Source of the DNA: Halorubrum salsamenti
GTDB taxonomy: Archaea > Halobacteriota > Halobacteria > Halobacteriales > Haloferacaceae
Assembly (NCBI RefSeq): GCF_007671685.1
Contig: NZ_VCNL01000001.1
Span: 434,001-498,000, forward strand
Direction of reading: 5' to 3'
DNA length: 64,000 nucleotides
A program made the translations under genes and the position numbers. The notes below the pieces were generated by a model, which saw only the letters and a list, made by a program, of their open reading frames with translations, was not told the DNA's origin and did no database searches. This document shows, in pieces, positions 9,339 to 17,086 of this stretch (the first letter of the stretch is position 1; each line of letters begins with the position of its first letter).

Positions 9339-10448
9339 ATGCACGATTTCGTCGTCGTGGGCGCGGGGCCGCCGGGGTCGCGCTTCGCTCGGCGCGCCGC
9401 CGCCGCCGGCCGCGATGTCGTCGTCTTCGAGAAGGGTTCGGTCGGGACTCCGCTGGCCTGCTCAGGACACGTCTCCGACGACGTGTGGGAGTACGTCCCG
9501 GACGACGCCCGCGACGAACTCCTCCAGAACCGGGTGTACGGCGCGCGCTTCCGCGTCGGCGGACCGGGCTCTCAGGCCTACCCGTTTTATAAGTCCGAGC
9601 CCGTCTCGAACGTGATCGACCGCGTCGGCCTCGACCGCGCCCTCGCCGACTGCGCGCGAGAGGCCGGCGCCGACGTGCGAGAGGACCACACGGTCGTCGG
9701 CGTCGAGGAGCGTTCCGACCGGGTCGTCGTCGAGGTCCGGACGGCCGCGGGCGACGTGGAGGAGGTCGAGGCGCGGATGATCGCCGGCTGCGACGGCCCG
9801 ACCTCTCGCGTCCGGCGGTCGCTCGACCTCCCGGAGCCGGACGAGCTGCTCCACGGCGTGCTCGCGTTCGACGAGGCCCCCGACGACGGCGACCTCGTCG
9901 ACGTCCACCTCACCGCGCCCACGTTCTTCGCGTGGCGGATCCCCCGCGGCGACGCGGGCGTGGAGTACGGGCTCGCGGCGCCGCCGAGCGACGACGTGTC
10001 CGCGATGTTCGACCGGCTCACCGGCGCCTACGACGTGACGACGGACCGCTTCTGCTCGGGGGCGATCCCCGTCGGCCCGCCGGACCGCGTGACGACGGAC
10101 CGGGCGTTCCTCATCGGCGACGCCGCCGCCCAGACGAAGCCGTTCACCGGCGGCGGGATCCTCTACGGGATGACCGCGGCCGACGTGGCGGCCGAGGCGA
10201 TCGACCCGCGGGACCCGGCGACGCTCGCCGACTACGAGTCGGGGTGGCGAGACGCGATCGGCACCGAAATTCGGCTCGGCTCGGCGATCCGCCGGTGTTA
10301 CTCCCTCCCCGAGCCGGTCCAGCGGGCCGGGCTGTGGGCGCTGTCGGGCGAGATCGGCGTTCACATGGACCGGCCGAGCACCTTCTTCTCGCCGGCGCAC
10401 CTCACGAAGCTGTTCTCGCGGAGCGACCCCGAGGACGCGCCGCGGTAG
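9339..10448 (+). CDS. Geranylgeranyl reductase family FAD-dependent oxidoreductase
   Basis: A 369-residue flavoprotein of the family that saturates geranylgeranyl chains of archaeal lipids or quinones. It shows an FAD dinucleotide-binding start (VVVGAGPPGSRFARRAAAAG), an active-site Cys motif LACSGHVSDD near residue 45, FFAWRIPRGDAGVEYGLA matching the family's YxWxFPxG substrate-side motif, and the second FAD motif FLIGDAAAQTKPFTGGGILYG. ATG 9339 is preferred to longer in-frame starts because the FAD motif must lie at the N-terminus and the TATA spacing fits. Whether it acts on membrane lipid or on a menaquinone side chain is open. Confidence 0.92.
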   Translation: MHDFVVVGAGPPGSRFARRAAAAGRDVVVFEKGSVGTPLACSGHVSDDVWEYVPDDARDELLQNRVYGARFRVGGPGSQAYPFYKSEPVSNVIDRVGLDRALADCAREAGADVREDHTVVGVEERSDRVVVEVRTAAGDVEEVEARMIAGCDGPTSRVRRSLDLPEPDELLHGVLAFDEAPDDGDLVDVHLTAPTFFAWRIPRGDAGVEYGLAAPPSDDVSAMFDRLTGAYDVTTDRFCSGAIPVGPPDRVTTDRAFLIGDAAAQTKPFTGGGILYGMTAADVAAEAIDPRDPATLADYESGWRDAIGTEIRLGSAIRRCYSLPEPVQRAGLWALSGEIGVHMDRPSTFFSPAHLTKLFSRSDPEDAPR

Positions 10449-10467
10449 CCGGCGTCAGAGAGGAGAG

Positions 10468-10935
10468 CTACTCCTCGACGACTTCCGCGAACGAGACGTT
10501 CTCGCGGACGCTCGTGATCTCGACGGTCGGCTCGTCGCCCGGCTCGGAGTCCGGGACGATGACGACGTAGCCGCGCTCGATCTTCGCGATCCCGTCGCCC
10601 TTGTCGCCGAGCGTCTCGATCGTCACCTCTCGCACGTCGCCCTCGGAGACGGGCGGGCCGGATACCCCGGCGTCGCTCGACGGCCGCGTCGCCGTCGACG
10701 CCGGACTTCCCCCCGCGCCGTTGCCGGCGACGGATTGGTCCGCGGCGCCGTCGGTTGTGACAGTCGTGTCCTCGCTCTCCCCCTCGCGTTTGATGAGCGC
10801 CACGCGGTACGACTCGCCCGCCTCGACCGTGCCGTGTTCGATCTCGGTGGCGGGGATCGTGACGACGTGCTCACCGCCTCGCTCCTCGACAGTTCCGGTA
10901 AAGAGACACTTCAGCGAATCCGTGAGTTCGACCAT
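10468..10935 (-). CDS. TRAM domain protein with N-terminal beta domain
   Basis: The 155-residue protein ends in a TRAM domain (about 95-150: VSEGDVREVTIETLGDKGDGIAKIERGYVVIVPDSEPGD), an OB-like RNA-binding fold found in tRNA-modifying enzymes and, alone, in archaeal RNA chaperone-like proteins. Residues 1-52 form a second beta-rich segment, and a serine/threonine/acidic linker joins the two. It is convergent with the flavoprotein gene (19-base gap) and divergent from gnaD. Predicted role: RNA binding (family knowledge); target unknown. Confidence 0.9.
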   Translation of the reverse strand: MVELTDSLKCLFTGTVEERGGEHVVTIPATEIEHGTVEAGESYRVALIKREGESEDTTVTTDGAADQSVAGNGAGGSPASTATRPSSDAGVSGPPVSEGDVREVTIETLGDKGDGIAKIERGYVVIVPDSEPGDEPTVEITSVRENVSFAEVVEE

Positions 10936-11063
10936 GCGGCCAGTTGCGGGTACGTCAATGAAAAACTCCCTATTTGTACGGGGCGGAACGCGACGGTCGC
11001 GCCGAGCGAACCCCTCCCCAGAGGAACATAAACGTTTACCCTGTTCCGAATGAATCGAGAGCC

Positions 11064-12302
11064 ATGGGCCGAAACTACGAGTCGCTTCACGACCCGAACG
11101 CGGAGTACACGATGCGGGAACTCTCCGCCGAGACGATGGGGACGACGGGGTCGCGCGGCGGCGGGCGCGACGTCGAGATCACGGACGTCCAGACGACGAT
11201 GGTCGACGGGAACTTCCCGTGGACGCTGGTCCGCGTGTACACGGACGCGGGCGTCGTTGGGACGGGCGAAGCGTACTGGGGCGCCGGCGTGCCGGAGCTC
11301 ATCGAGCGCATGAAGCCGTTCGTGATCGGCGAGAACCCGCTCGACATCGACCGCCTCTACGAGCACCTCATCCAGAAGATGTCGGGCGAGGGCTCCATCG
11401 AGGGCGTCACCGTCACCGCCATCTCCGGTATCGAGGTCGCGCTGCACGACGTGGCCGGCAAGATCCTCGACGTGCCCGCCTACCAGCTGCTCGGCGGCAA
11501 GTACCGCGACAAGATGCGCGTCTACTGCGACTGCCACACCGAGGAGGAGGCGGACCCCGAGGCGTGCGCCGACGAGGCCGAGCGCGTCGTCGACGAACTC
11601 GGCTACGACGCGCTGAAGTTCGACCTCGACGTGCCGAGCGGCTTCGAGAAGGACCGCGCGAACCGCCACCTGCGCCCCGGTGAGATCCGTCACAAGGCGG
11701 AGATCGTCGAGAAGGTCACCGAGCGCGTGAAGGACAAGGCCGACGTGGCCTTCGACTGTCACTGGACGTTCTCGGGCGGCTCCGCGAAGCGCCTCGCGGA
11801 CGCCATCGAGGAGTACGACGTGTGGTGGCTCGAGGACCCCGTCCCGCCGGAGAACCTCGAGGTGCAGGAGGAAGTGACGAAGAACACGATCACGCCGATC
11901 ACGGTCGGCGAGAACCGCTACCGCGTCACGGAGCTCCGCCGCCTCATCGAGAACCAGGCGGTCGACATCGTCGCGCCCGACCTGCCGAAGGTCGGCGGGA
12001 TGCGCGAGACCCGCAAGATCGCGGACGTGGCGAACCAGTACTACGTCCCGGTCGCGATGCACAACGTCGCCTCCCCGATCGCGACGATGGCGGCGGCCCA
12101 CGTCGGCACCTCCGTCCCGAACTCCCTCGCGATCGAGTACCACTCCTACGAGCTCGGCTGGTGGGAGGACCTCGTCGAGGAGGACGTCATCGAGGACGGC
12201 TACATCGAGGTGCCGGAGAAGCCCGGAATCGGCCTCACGCTCGACATGGACACCGTCGAGGAGCACATGGTCGAGGGCGAGACGCTGTTCGATCCGGCGT
12301 AA
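11064..12302 (+). CDS. gnaD: D-gluconate dehydratase (enolase superfamily)
   Basis: This enzyme is predicted to dehydrate D-gluconate to 2-keto-3-deoxygluconate, the first committed step of the semi-phosphorylative Entner-Doudoroff route of haloarchaea. The 412-residue protein is of the mandelate racemase/muconate lactonizing type. It has an N-terminal capping domain (VEITDVQTTMVDGNFPWTLV), a catalytic barrel with LKFDLDV and the metal ligands in DCHW, WLEDPVPPE and TVGENRYR, followed by HNVASPIATMAAAH. ATG 11064 gives the usual family length; an ATG at 11050 is out of frame. Related sugar-acid dehydratases (e.g. xylonate) cannot be excluded from sequence alone. Its stop codon lies in the loop of a hairpin (see 12291-12360). 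Confidence 0.85.
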   Translation: MGRNYESLHDPNAEYTMRELSAETMGTTGSRGGGRDVEITDVQTTMVDGNFPWTLVRVYTDAGVVGTGEAYWGAGVPELIERMKPFVIGENPLDIDRLYEHLIQKMSGEGSIEGVTVTAISGIEVALHDVAGKILDVPAYQLLGGKYRDKMRVYCDCHTEEEADPEACADEAERVVDELGYDALKFDLDVPSGFEKDRANRHLRPGEIRHKAEIVEKVTERVKDKADVAFDCHWTFSGGSAKRLADAIEEYDVWWLEDPVPPENLEVQEEVTKNTITPITVGENRYRVTELRRLIENQAVDIVAPDLPKVGGMRETRKIADVANQYYVPVAMHNVASPIATMAAAHVGTSVPNSLAIEYHSYELGWWEDLVEEDVIEDGYIEVPEKPGIGLTLDMDTVEEHMVEGETLFDPA

Positions 12303-12360
12303 GCCGGGTCAGGCTCGCCTGACTCCGTCAGGCGTTGTTCGACGAGGCGTAAGCCTCGTC
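12291..12360 (+). terminator. Tandem hairpin array at the gnaD stop codon
   Basis: Four short stem-loops follow one another. GATCCGGC-GTAA-GCCGGGTC (12291-12310; one G.U pair) has the TAA stop in its loop. GTCAGG-CTCG-CCTGAC (12308-12323) and CCTGAC-TCC-GTCAGG (12318-12332) are mutually exclusive. GACGAGGC-GTAA-GCCTCGTC (12341-12360) is perfect. The first and last share the preceding TTC and a GTAA loop but have different, base-paired stems. A 3'-end or terminator role is inferred from position. Confidence 0.6.
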
Positions 12361-12408
12361 GGGCTCGATAGACGAGCGGAGCGAAGCCGAACCGGCAGCG
12401 CGGACTCA

Positions 12409-12450
12409 TTTATAAGCGATCGTCGCAATCCGCGATTCCTTTTAAATACT
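12409..12450. repeat. Two-TATA module, copy A
   Basis: TTTATAAGCGATCGTCGC followed 14 bases later by TTTAAATACT. The same two blocks in the same order occur at 33516-33558 with a 15-base spacer. Both blocks look like haloarchaeal TATA boxes; here they precede the DUF2209-hflX pair. Confidence 0.65.
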
Positions 12451-12504
12451 TCTTCGCCGTCGACCACGGAAACGTTCAATTTGTCAGGGAATCTACCGGA
12501 GCGT

Positions 12505-12940
12505 ATGGACACGACAGCCGCGGAAACCGATCCGCGCCCCGGCCGAACCGAGGTGGCGGGCGCCCGTCCCTGAGGTCGTCGGCGTCGACATCAGCGGCCG
12601 CCACGAGGAGGCGGGCGGGTACCTGATGGTCGCGGCCGCGGTCCACGCCCGGATCGATTCGACCCGTATCCGCTCGGTCGAGGGGTTGGGCTTCGCCGCG
12701 GTGCGCGAGGGGCCGACCCTCGACGCGACCGTCGCGCTCACGGCCGAGGCGGTCGGGAACCTCCCGGAGCCGCCCGACGGACCGATCGTCGCCGAGGGCG
12801 GCGAGTTCTACGAGGAGCCCGCGGAGCGGGTGGGGCTGAGCTTCCAACCCGAGTTTAAATACGTCGAGAGCATAGGGGAACGCGAGACAGTGCAGGCAGC
12901 ACACCACGCCGCGTACGCCGCCCGCGACCTCCTGTTATGA
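12505..12940 (+). CDS. DUF2209 family protein with apparent +1 frameshift
   Basis: Two frames are needed to recover this archaeal family of unknown function (RNase H-like in appearance). ATG 12505 reads MDTTAAETDPRPGRTEVAGARP and hits TGA at 12571. The frame +1 then continues EVVGVDISGRHEEAGGYLMV through FQPEFKYVESIGERETVQAA to a TGA at 12938-12940. Skipping base 12571 gives a 144-residue product of normal family length. Without the shift, the second frame's first ATG (12626) would lose VVGVDISG, the conserved Asp-containing first strand. The junction is CCC-TGA, a known type of +1-slippery context in other organisms. A real frameshift mutation or an assembly error is equally possible. The end overlaps hflX as ATGA, so the two are probably translationally coupled. 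Confidence 0.7.
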
Positions 12941-14286
12941 TCGGGAGCGCCGAGGGGACGAGCACCGACACCGAACCGACCGCCGCCGAGCGGCGCGCGG
13001 TCGTCGCCAAGCGCGTCGAGTCCGGATCGGCGGACCTGACGGAGATCACTCAGCTCGCGGCCGCCGCGGGCTACGACGTGGTCGGCGAACTCACCCAGAC
13101 CCGCACCGAGGACGCCGCGTTCATGTTCGGGAAGGGGAAGGTCGCGGAGCTCCGCGACCTGGTTCGCCGAACCGACGCGAACGCCGTGATCGTCGACAAC
13201 GACGTGGGTCCGTACCAGACGTTCAACATCGGGGGCGAGCTCCCCGAGGGCGTCGAGGTGATCGACCGATTCGCGCTTATCCTCGAAATCTTCGGCCAGC
13301 GCGCGAACACCCGAAAGGCCCAGCTGCAGGTCGAACTCGCGGAGCTGCGGTACGAGCTTCCGCGCGCGGAGGCGAAGGCGAGCCTCGCGAAGCGCGACGA
13401 GCGCCCGGGGTTCATGGGGCTCGGCGAGTACGACGAGAGCGTCGAGCGCGACATCAAACGCCAGATCTCCGAGATCCGCGACGAGCTGGAGTCGATCGCG
13501 GAGAAGGAGGAGGCGCGCCGAGAGCAGCGCCGCGACTCCGGCTTCGATCTGGTCGCGCTCGCGGGCTACACCAACGCCGGCAAGTCGACGCTGATGCGCC
13601 GGCTCGCGGCCGAGATCGATGTCGACGAGAACGCCGAGCGCCACCCCGACCTCGACACGACCGCCGAGTCGCAGGACATGCTGTTCACCACCCTCGGCAC
13701 CACCACCCGCCGGGCCGAGATGGAGAAGCGCGACGTGCTCCTGACCGACACGGTCGGATTCATCGCGGACCTCCCCCACTGGCTCGTGGAGTCGTTCGAG
13801 TCGACGCTCGACTCGGTGTATCACGCCGACCTCGTGCTGCTCGTCGTCGACGCCAGCGAGTCCGTCGAGGAGATGCGCGAGAAGCTCGTCACGAGCCACG
13901 ACACCCTCTACGAGCGCAACGAGGCCCCGATCGTCACCGTGTTCAACAAGGTCGACCGGCTGGCGCCGGGCGAACTGGCGGACAAACGCGCCGCGCTCTC
14001 GGGGGTCGCGCCGGACCCGGTCGCCGTCTCGGCGAAGACGGGCGCGGGCGTCGCGGAGCTCCGCGACCGCGTCGAGTCAGAGCTGCCGGACTGGGAGCGC
14101 GAGCGGCTCGTCCTCCCCCTCTCCGACGACGCGATGAGCCTCGTCTCGTGGGTCCACGACCACGGCCACGTCGAGGCGGAGACGTACGCGGACGACCAGG
14201 TCACGCTCGCATTCGAGGCGAAGCCGTCGATCGTCGCCCGCGCCCGGTCGAAGGCGGCCGGGCTCGCGCCCGCCGAGTCGACGTAG
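12937..14286 (+). CDS. hflX: GTPase HflX
   Basis: HflX is a ribosome-associated GTPase that binds the large subunit and, in bacteria, splits stalled ribosomes. The 449-residue protein has the HflX N-terminal domain (MFGKGKVAELRDLV, VEVIDRFALILEIFGQRA), a coiled linker, then the G domain: LAGYTNAGKST (G1), the TTLGTTTR switch region (G2), LTDTVGFI (G3), VFNKVD (G4) and VSAKTG (G5). A C-terminal domain (residues 370-449) completes it. ATG 12937 overlaps the stop of the upstream DUF2209 frame by four bases. The last codons, AGLAPAEST, and the stop lie in a 33-base tandem repeat. Confidence 0.97.
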   Translation: MIGSAEGTSTDTEPTAAERRAVVAKRVESGSADLTEITQLAAAAGYDVVGELTQTRTEDAAFMFGKGKVAELRDLVRRTDANAVIVDNDVGPYQTFNIGGELPEGVEVIDRFALILEIFGQRANTRKAQLQVELAELRYELPRAEAKASLAKRDERPGFMGLGEYDESVERDIKRQISEIRDELESIAEKEEARREQRRDSGFDLVALAGYTNAGKSTLMRRLAAEIDVDENAERHPDLDTTAESQDMLFTTLGTTTRRAEMEKRDVLLTDTVGFIADLPHWLVESFESTLDSVYHADLVLLVVDASESVEEMREKLVTSHDTLYERNEAPIVTVFNKVDRLAPGELADKRAALSGVAPDPVAVSAKTGAGVAELRDRVESELPDWERERLVLPLSDDAMSLVSWVHDHGHVEAETYADDQVTLAFEAKPSIVARARSKAAGLAPAEST

Positions 14287-14354
14287 ACGGCCGGGCTCGC
14301 GCCCGCCGAGTCGACGTAGACGGCCGGGCTCGCGCCCGCCGAGTCGACGTTGGT
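14256..14354 (+). repeat. 33-base tandem repeat spanning the hflX stop codon
   Basis: Units start at 14256, 14289 and 14322. The first two are identical over 33 bases and the third differs only in its last five. Copy 1 encodes the HflX C-terminus and holds the TAG stop (14284-14286); copies 2 and 3 are untranslated. Each unit contains CGGGC-TCGC-GCCCG, a five-pair hairpin. The length is a multiple of three, so loss of the stop would add whole copies in frame. Confidence 0.92.
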
Positions 14355-14407
14355 TCGGCCCGGGTCGCCGCAGTTCGATCCCTCCCACGTGCGGGACGTT
14401 CGGACAA

Positions 14408-14416
14408 AGTATACAT
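14408..14416 (+). promoter_or_regulatory. TATA box of acs1
   Basis: AGTATACAT is centred 28 bases before ATG 14440, in an AT-rich pocket downstream of the hflX repeat. Confidence 0.6.
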
Positions 14417-14439
14417 TCCTTCGATTGTGAGGTAGTATC

Positions 14440-16404
14440 ATGGATTACGCCGGAGTCGACGGCCGGCGGACGGACGAAAGCGCCGCCGGCGAGGACGACG
14501 ACGTCGTCGAACCGCCCACCGCGTTCAGCGACCGGGCCGTCGCGAGCGACTCGGGGATATACGAGGCCTTCGTCGAGGAGGGGCCGGCGGCGTGGCGCCG
14601 CGCCGCCGACCTGCTCGACTGGGAGCGTCCCTACGAGACGGTGTTGGACGACGGGAACCCGCCCTTCTACGAGTGGTTCCCGGACGGGCGGCTCAACGCC
14701 GCGGCCAACTGCATCGACCGCCACCTCGACGAACGCCGGAACCAGCTCGCGATCCGCTGGTTCGGCAAGCGCGGAGAGCGCCGGTCGTACACCTACCTCG
14801 ACCTCCACCGCGAGGTGAACGCGCTCGCGGCCGGGCTCCGCGATCTGGGGGTCGAGGAGGACGACGTGGTGACGCTGTACCTCCCGATGGTCCCGGAGCT
14901 GCCGATCGCGATGCTGGCCTGTGCTCGGATCGGCGCGCCCCACAACGTCGTCTTCGCGGGGCTGTCCGCGGAGGCGCTCGCGACTCGGATCGACGCCGCA
15001 GACTCGGAGTACCTCGTCACCTGCGACGGCTACTACCGGCGGGAGGACGCGTTCAACCAGAAGTCGAAGGCGGACAACGCCAGGCTTCGGGCCGACGCCG
15101 ACCTGTCGGCGACGGTGGTCGTCGACCGGCTCGGCGACGCGCTCGACGTGCCCCTCGGCGACGACGAACACGAGTACGAGGCGATCGTGGAGGCGCACGA
15201 CGGGGAGACGGTCGAGCCGGTCGCGCGCGACGCCACCGACCTCCTCTTCGTGATGTACACCTCCGGGACGACGGGGCGCCCGAAGGGCGTCGAGCACGCG
15301 ACCGGCGGCTACCTCTCGCACGTCGCGTGGACGACCCGGAACGTGCTCGACGTGCGCCCCGACGACACCTACTGGTGCGCGGCCGACATCGGCTGGATCA
15401 CGGGCCACTCCTACGGCGTGTACGGCCCCCTCTCCGTCGGGACCACGAGCGTCCTCTACGAGGGGTCGCCCGACTACCCCGACCGCGACCGCGTGTGGGA
15501 CCTGATCGAGCGCAACGCCGTCAGCGTCTTCTACACCTCGCCGACCGCGATCCGGTCGTTCATGAAGTGGGGCGCGGAGTACCCCGACGCCCACGACCTG
15601 TCGTCGATCCGCCTGCTGGGAACCGTCGGCGAGTCGATCACCCCGAAGGCGTGGCGCTGGTATCGAGAACACGTCGGCGGCGGCGAGGCGCCGATCGTCG
15701 ACACGTGGTGGCAGACCGAGACGGGCGCCATCTCCCTCGCGACGCTGCCGGGGATCACCCCGATGAAGCCCGGGAAGGTCGGCCCGCCGCTGCCGGGGAT
15801 CGACGCGCGCGTCGTCGACGAGGACGGCGAGCCCGTCGACCCCGGCGAGCCGGGGTACCTCACGATCGCCGCGCCGTGGCCCGGGATGCTTCGCGGGCTC
15901 CGCGAGGGCGACGAGCGGTACCGGCGAGAGTACTGGCTGGAGGGCGAGGACGGCTGGCGGTACCGCACCGGCGACGGCGCCACCGTCGACGAGGACGGCT
16001 ACGTGACGATCCTCGGCCGCGTCGACGACGTGATCAACGTCCGAACCCATCGCTTTAACACCGCGGGGCTGGAGTCGGCCATCGTCGAGGCCGACGGGGT
16101 CACCGAGGCCGCGGTCGTCGGGGACGGCGACGGGCAGATCGTCGCGTACGTGACGACCCGGGGCGACGTCGAACCCGACGGGACCCTCCGCGACGCGATC
16201 GGCGAGCGGCTGGCGCGGGCGGTCGGCGACGTGGCGCGCCCCGATCGGATCGTGTTCACCCCTGACCTCCCGAAAACCCGTTCCGGAAAGATCATGCGCC
16301 GGCTGCTGGAGGACATCGCGCGGGGCAACGAGTTCGGCGACGTGAGCGCTCTCCGCAATCCCGAGGTCGTCGGCGAGATCGAGTCGGCAGTTCGCAAAGA
16401 GTAA
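14440..16404 (+). CDS. Acetyl-CoA synthetase-like protein (paralogue 1, altered A8 motif)
   Basis: An AMP-forming acyl-CoA synthetase, 654 residues, with the Acs-specific N-terminus (PPFYEWFPDGRLNAAANCIDRH), P-loop YTSGTTGRPKG, the acetate-pocket motif VDTWWQTETG and the C-terminal lysine site PKTRSGKIMRR. It is very similar to the second copy at 18976 through the N-terminal domain. The A8 hinge region differs: after R527-V-D-D it reads INVRTHRFNT instead of the canonical INVSGHRLGT kept in paralogue 2, changing the Ser-Gly and Leu-Gly positions at the CoA-facing site. The first half-reaction looks intact; substrate or CoA handling may differ. Followed by two hairpins and a DUF2061 gene. Confidence 0.9.
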   Translation: MDYAGVDGRRTDESAAGEDDDVVEPPTAFSDRAVASDSGIYEAFVEEGPAAWRRAADLLDWERPYETVLDDGNPPFYEWFPDGRLNAAANCIDRHLDERRNQLAIRWFGKRGERRSYTYLDLHREVNALAAGLRDLGVEEDDVVTLYLPMVPELPIAMLACARIGAPHNVVFAGLSAEALATRIDAADSEYLVTCDGYYRREDAFNQKSKADNARLRADADLSATVVVDRLGDALDVPLGDDEHEYEAIVEAHDGETVEPVARDATDLLFVMYTSGTTGRPKGVEHATGGYLSHVAWTTRNVLDVRPDDTYWCAADIGWITGHSYGVYGPLSVGTTSVLYEGSPDYPDRDRVWDLIERNAVSVFYTSPTAIRSFMKWGAEYPDAHDLSSIRLLGTVGESITPKAWRWYREHVGGGEAPIVDTWWQTETGAISLATLPGITPMKPGKVGPPLPGIDARVVDEDGEPVDPGEPGYLTIAAPWPGMLRGLREGDERYRREYWLEGEDGWRYRTGDGATVDEDGYVTILGRVDDVINVRTHRFNTAGLESAIVEADGVTEAAVVGDGDGQIVAYVTTRGDVEPDGTLRDAIGERLARAVGDVARPDRIVFTPDLPKTRSGKIMRRLLEDIARGNEFGDVSALRNPEVVGEIESAVRKE

Positions 16405-16436
16405 CTGTTAATAGTTACTTTCTACATTTTTAGAAA
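16400..16436 (+). terminator. Double hairpin at the acs1 stop codon
   Basis: AGTAACT-GTTAAT-AGTTACT (16400-16419), a perfect seven-pair stem containing the TAA stop, is followed directly by TTTCTA-CATTTT-TAGAAA (16419-16436). The AT-rich composition and T-runs fit an archaeal transcription termination site. Confidence 0.6.
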
Positions 16437-16477
16437 CGCCTATTAGTTTCTTAACGCTGTGGGCCGTCTCACGCCCC

Positions 16478-16714
16478 ATGAGCTCTCTCGTCTCGCGCTC
16501 GGCGCTCCACGCGCGGAAGCGGGCGCTCGCGAAGACCCTCTGCTACCGGGCGCTCATGGTGGCTATCACCGTTCTGGTGGCGTGGGCCGTCGTCGGCGAC
16601 GTCAGCGACGCCGTGAACATCGGACTGGTCGCCAACGTGGTGAAGACGATAACCTACTACAGTTACGAGCGACTGTGGGACCACGTGACGTGGGGCGTCG
16701 CCGAAGCGGCCTGA
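16478..16714 (+). CDS. DUF2061 small membrane protein
   Basis: The 78-residue protein matches the DUF2061 pattern: a basic N-terminus (HARKRALAKTLCYR), a hydrophobic helix (ALMVAITVLVAWAVVG), a second helix (AVNIGLVANVVKTITYYSYE), and the ending YERLWDHVTWG. It should span the membrane twice. The family occurs as stand-alone proteins and fused to sulfate adenylylation enzymes; its role is unknown. It sits between acs1 and the Bat-like regulator on the same strand with its own AT-rich promoter region (16420-16455). Confidence 0.9.
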   Translation: MSSLVSRSALHARKRALAKTLCYRALMVAITVLVAWAVVGDVSDAVNIGLVANVVKTITYYSYERLWDHVTWGVAEAA

Positions 16715-17086
16715 ACCGGTGGGCGAAACGCGAGCGGAACCGAATCGCCACAGGCAGATCGAACCGGCACTGCCGATCGAACCGTCACCGGCCGGTCGGT
16801 TACGGAGAATCGAGGAGAAAGCCTCGCGCTTCAGCGCGGGGATGAATCCGACACTTCCTTTCACACTCCACCGGTCGATGGCACAGCTGGATATTCCACG
16901 CTGACGGCGACAGTCGCGTCGGACCGTTATTTCGGATACAGATGTATACCCGAAATAGATCGTCGGTTGATTCAGTGATAGTCGACCGATAAACGAGATT
17001 GAGAAACCGAACAGCGGTCGAACGCTCGACTAACGGTGTTTCTCAGGGAAAGACTTACTTCGCTTTCTCGTGTGTAAACGAAACGA
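16715..17086. other. Gene-free stretch with IS605-like hairpin and AT-rich promoter region
   Basis: No convincing coding frame. The left half has degenerate repeats of CGATCGAACC/GATCGAACCG type, then the hairpin listed at 16822-16841. The right half (16925-17085) is markedly AT-richer, with several TATA-like stretches (TTATTTCGG, GATAAACGAG, GACTTACTTC), and should contain the promoter and possibly operators of the Bat-like regulator. Confidence 0.6.
16822..16841 (+). mobile_element. Orphan hairpin resembling an IS200/IS605 (TnpB) right end
   Basis: CCTCGCGC-TTCA-GCGCGGGG forms an eight-pair stem (one U.G). With the flanks GAGAAAG before and ATGAATCCGACAC after, it resembles the right end that follows tnpB in haloarchaeal IS200/IS605 elements, which also forms the 3' part of the TnpB guide RNA. 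No tnpB or tnpA frame lies nearby, so this is at most a solo end or PATE-like remnant. Recognised from memory of the motif, not by search. Confidence 0.6.

Noticed and set aside
14256-14354. CRISPR-like array
   Set aside because: Units are contiguous with no spacers. The same holds for the arrays at 2138, 21111, 23231, 48617 and 56948.
16715-17086. A degraded tnpB gene before the IS605-like hairpin
   Set aside because: No frame upstream of the hairpin shows TnpB motifs such as the zinc ribbon CxxC pairs or the RuvC DED region. Only the end motif is visible.
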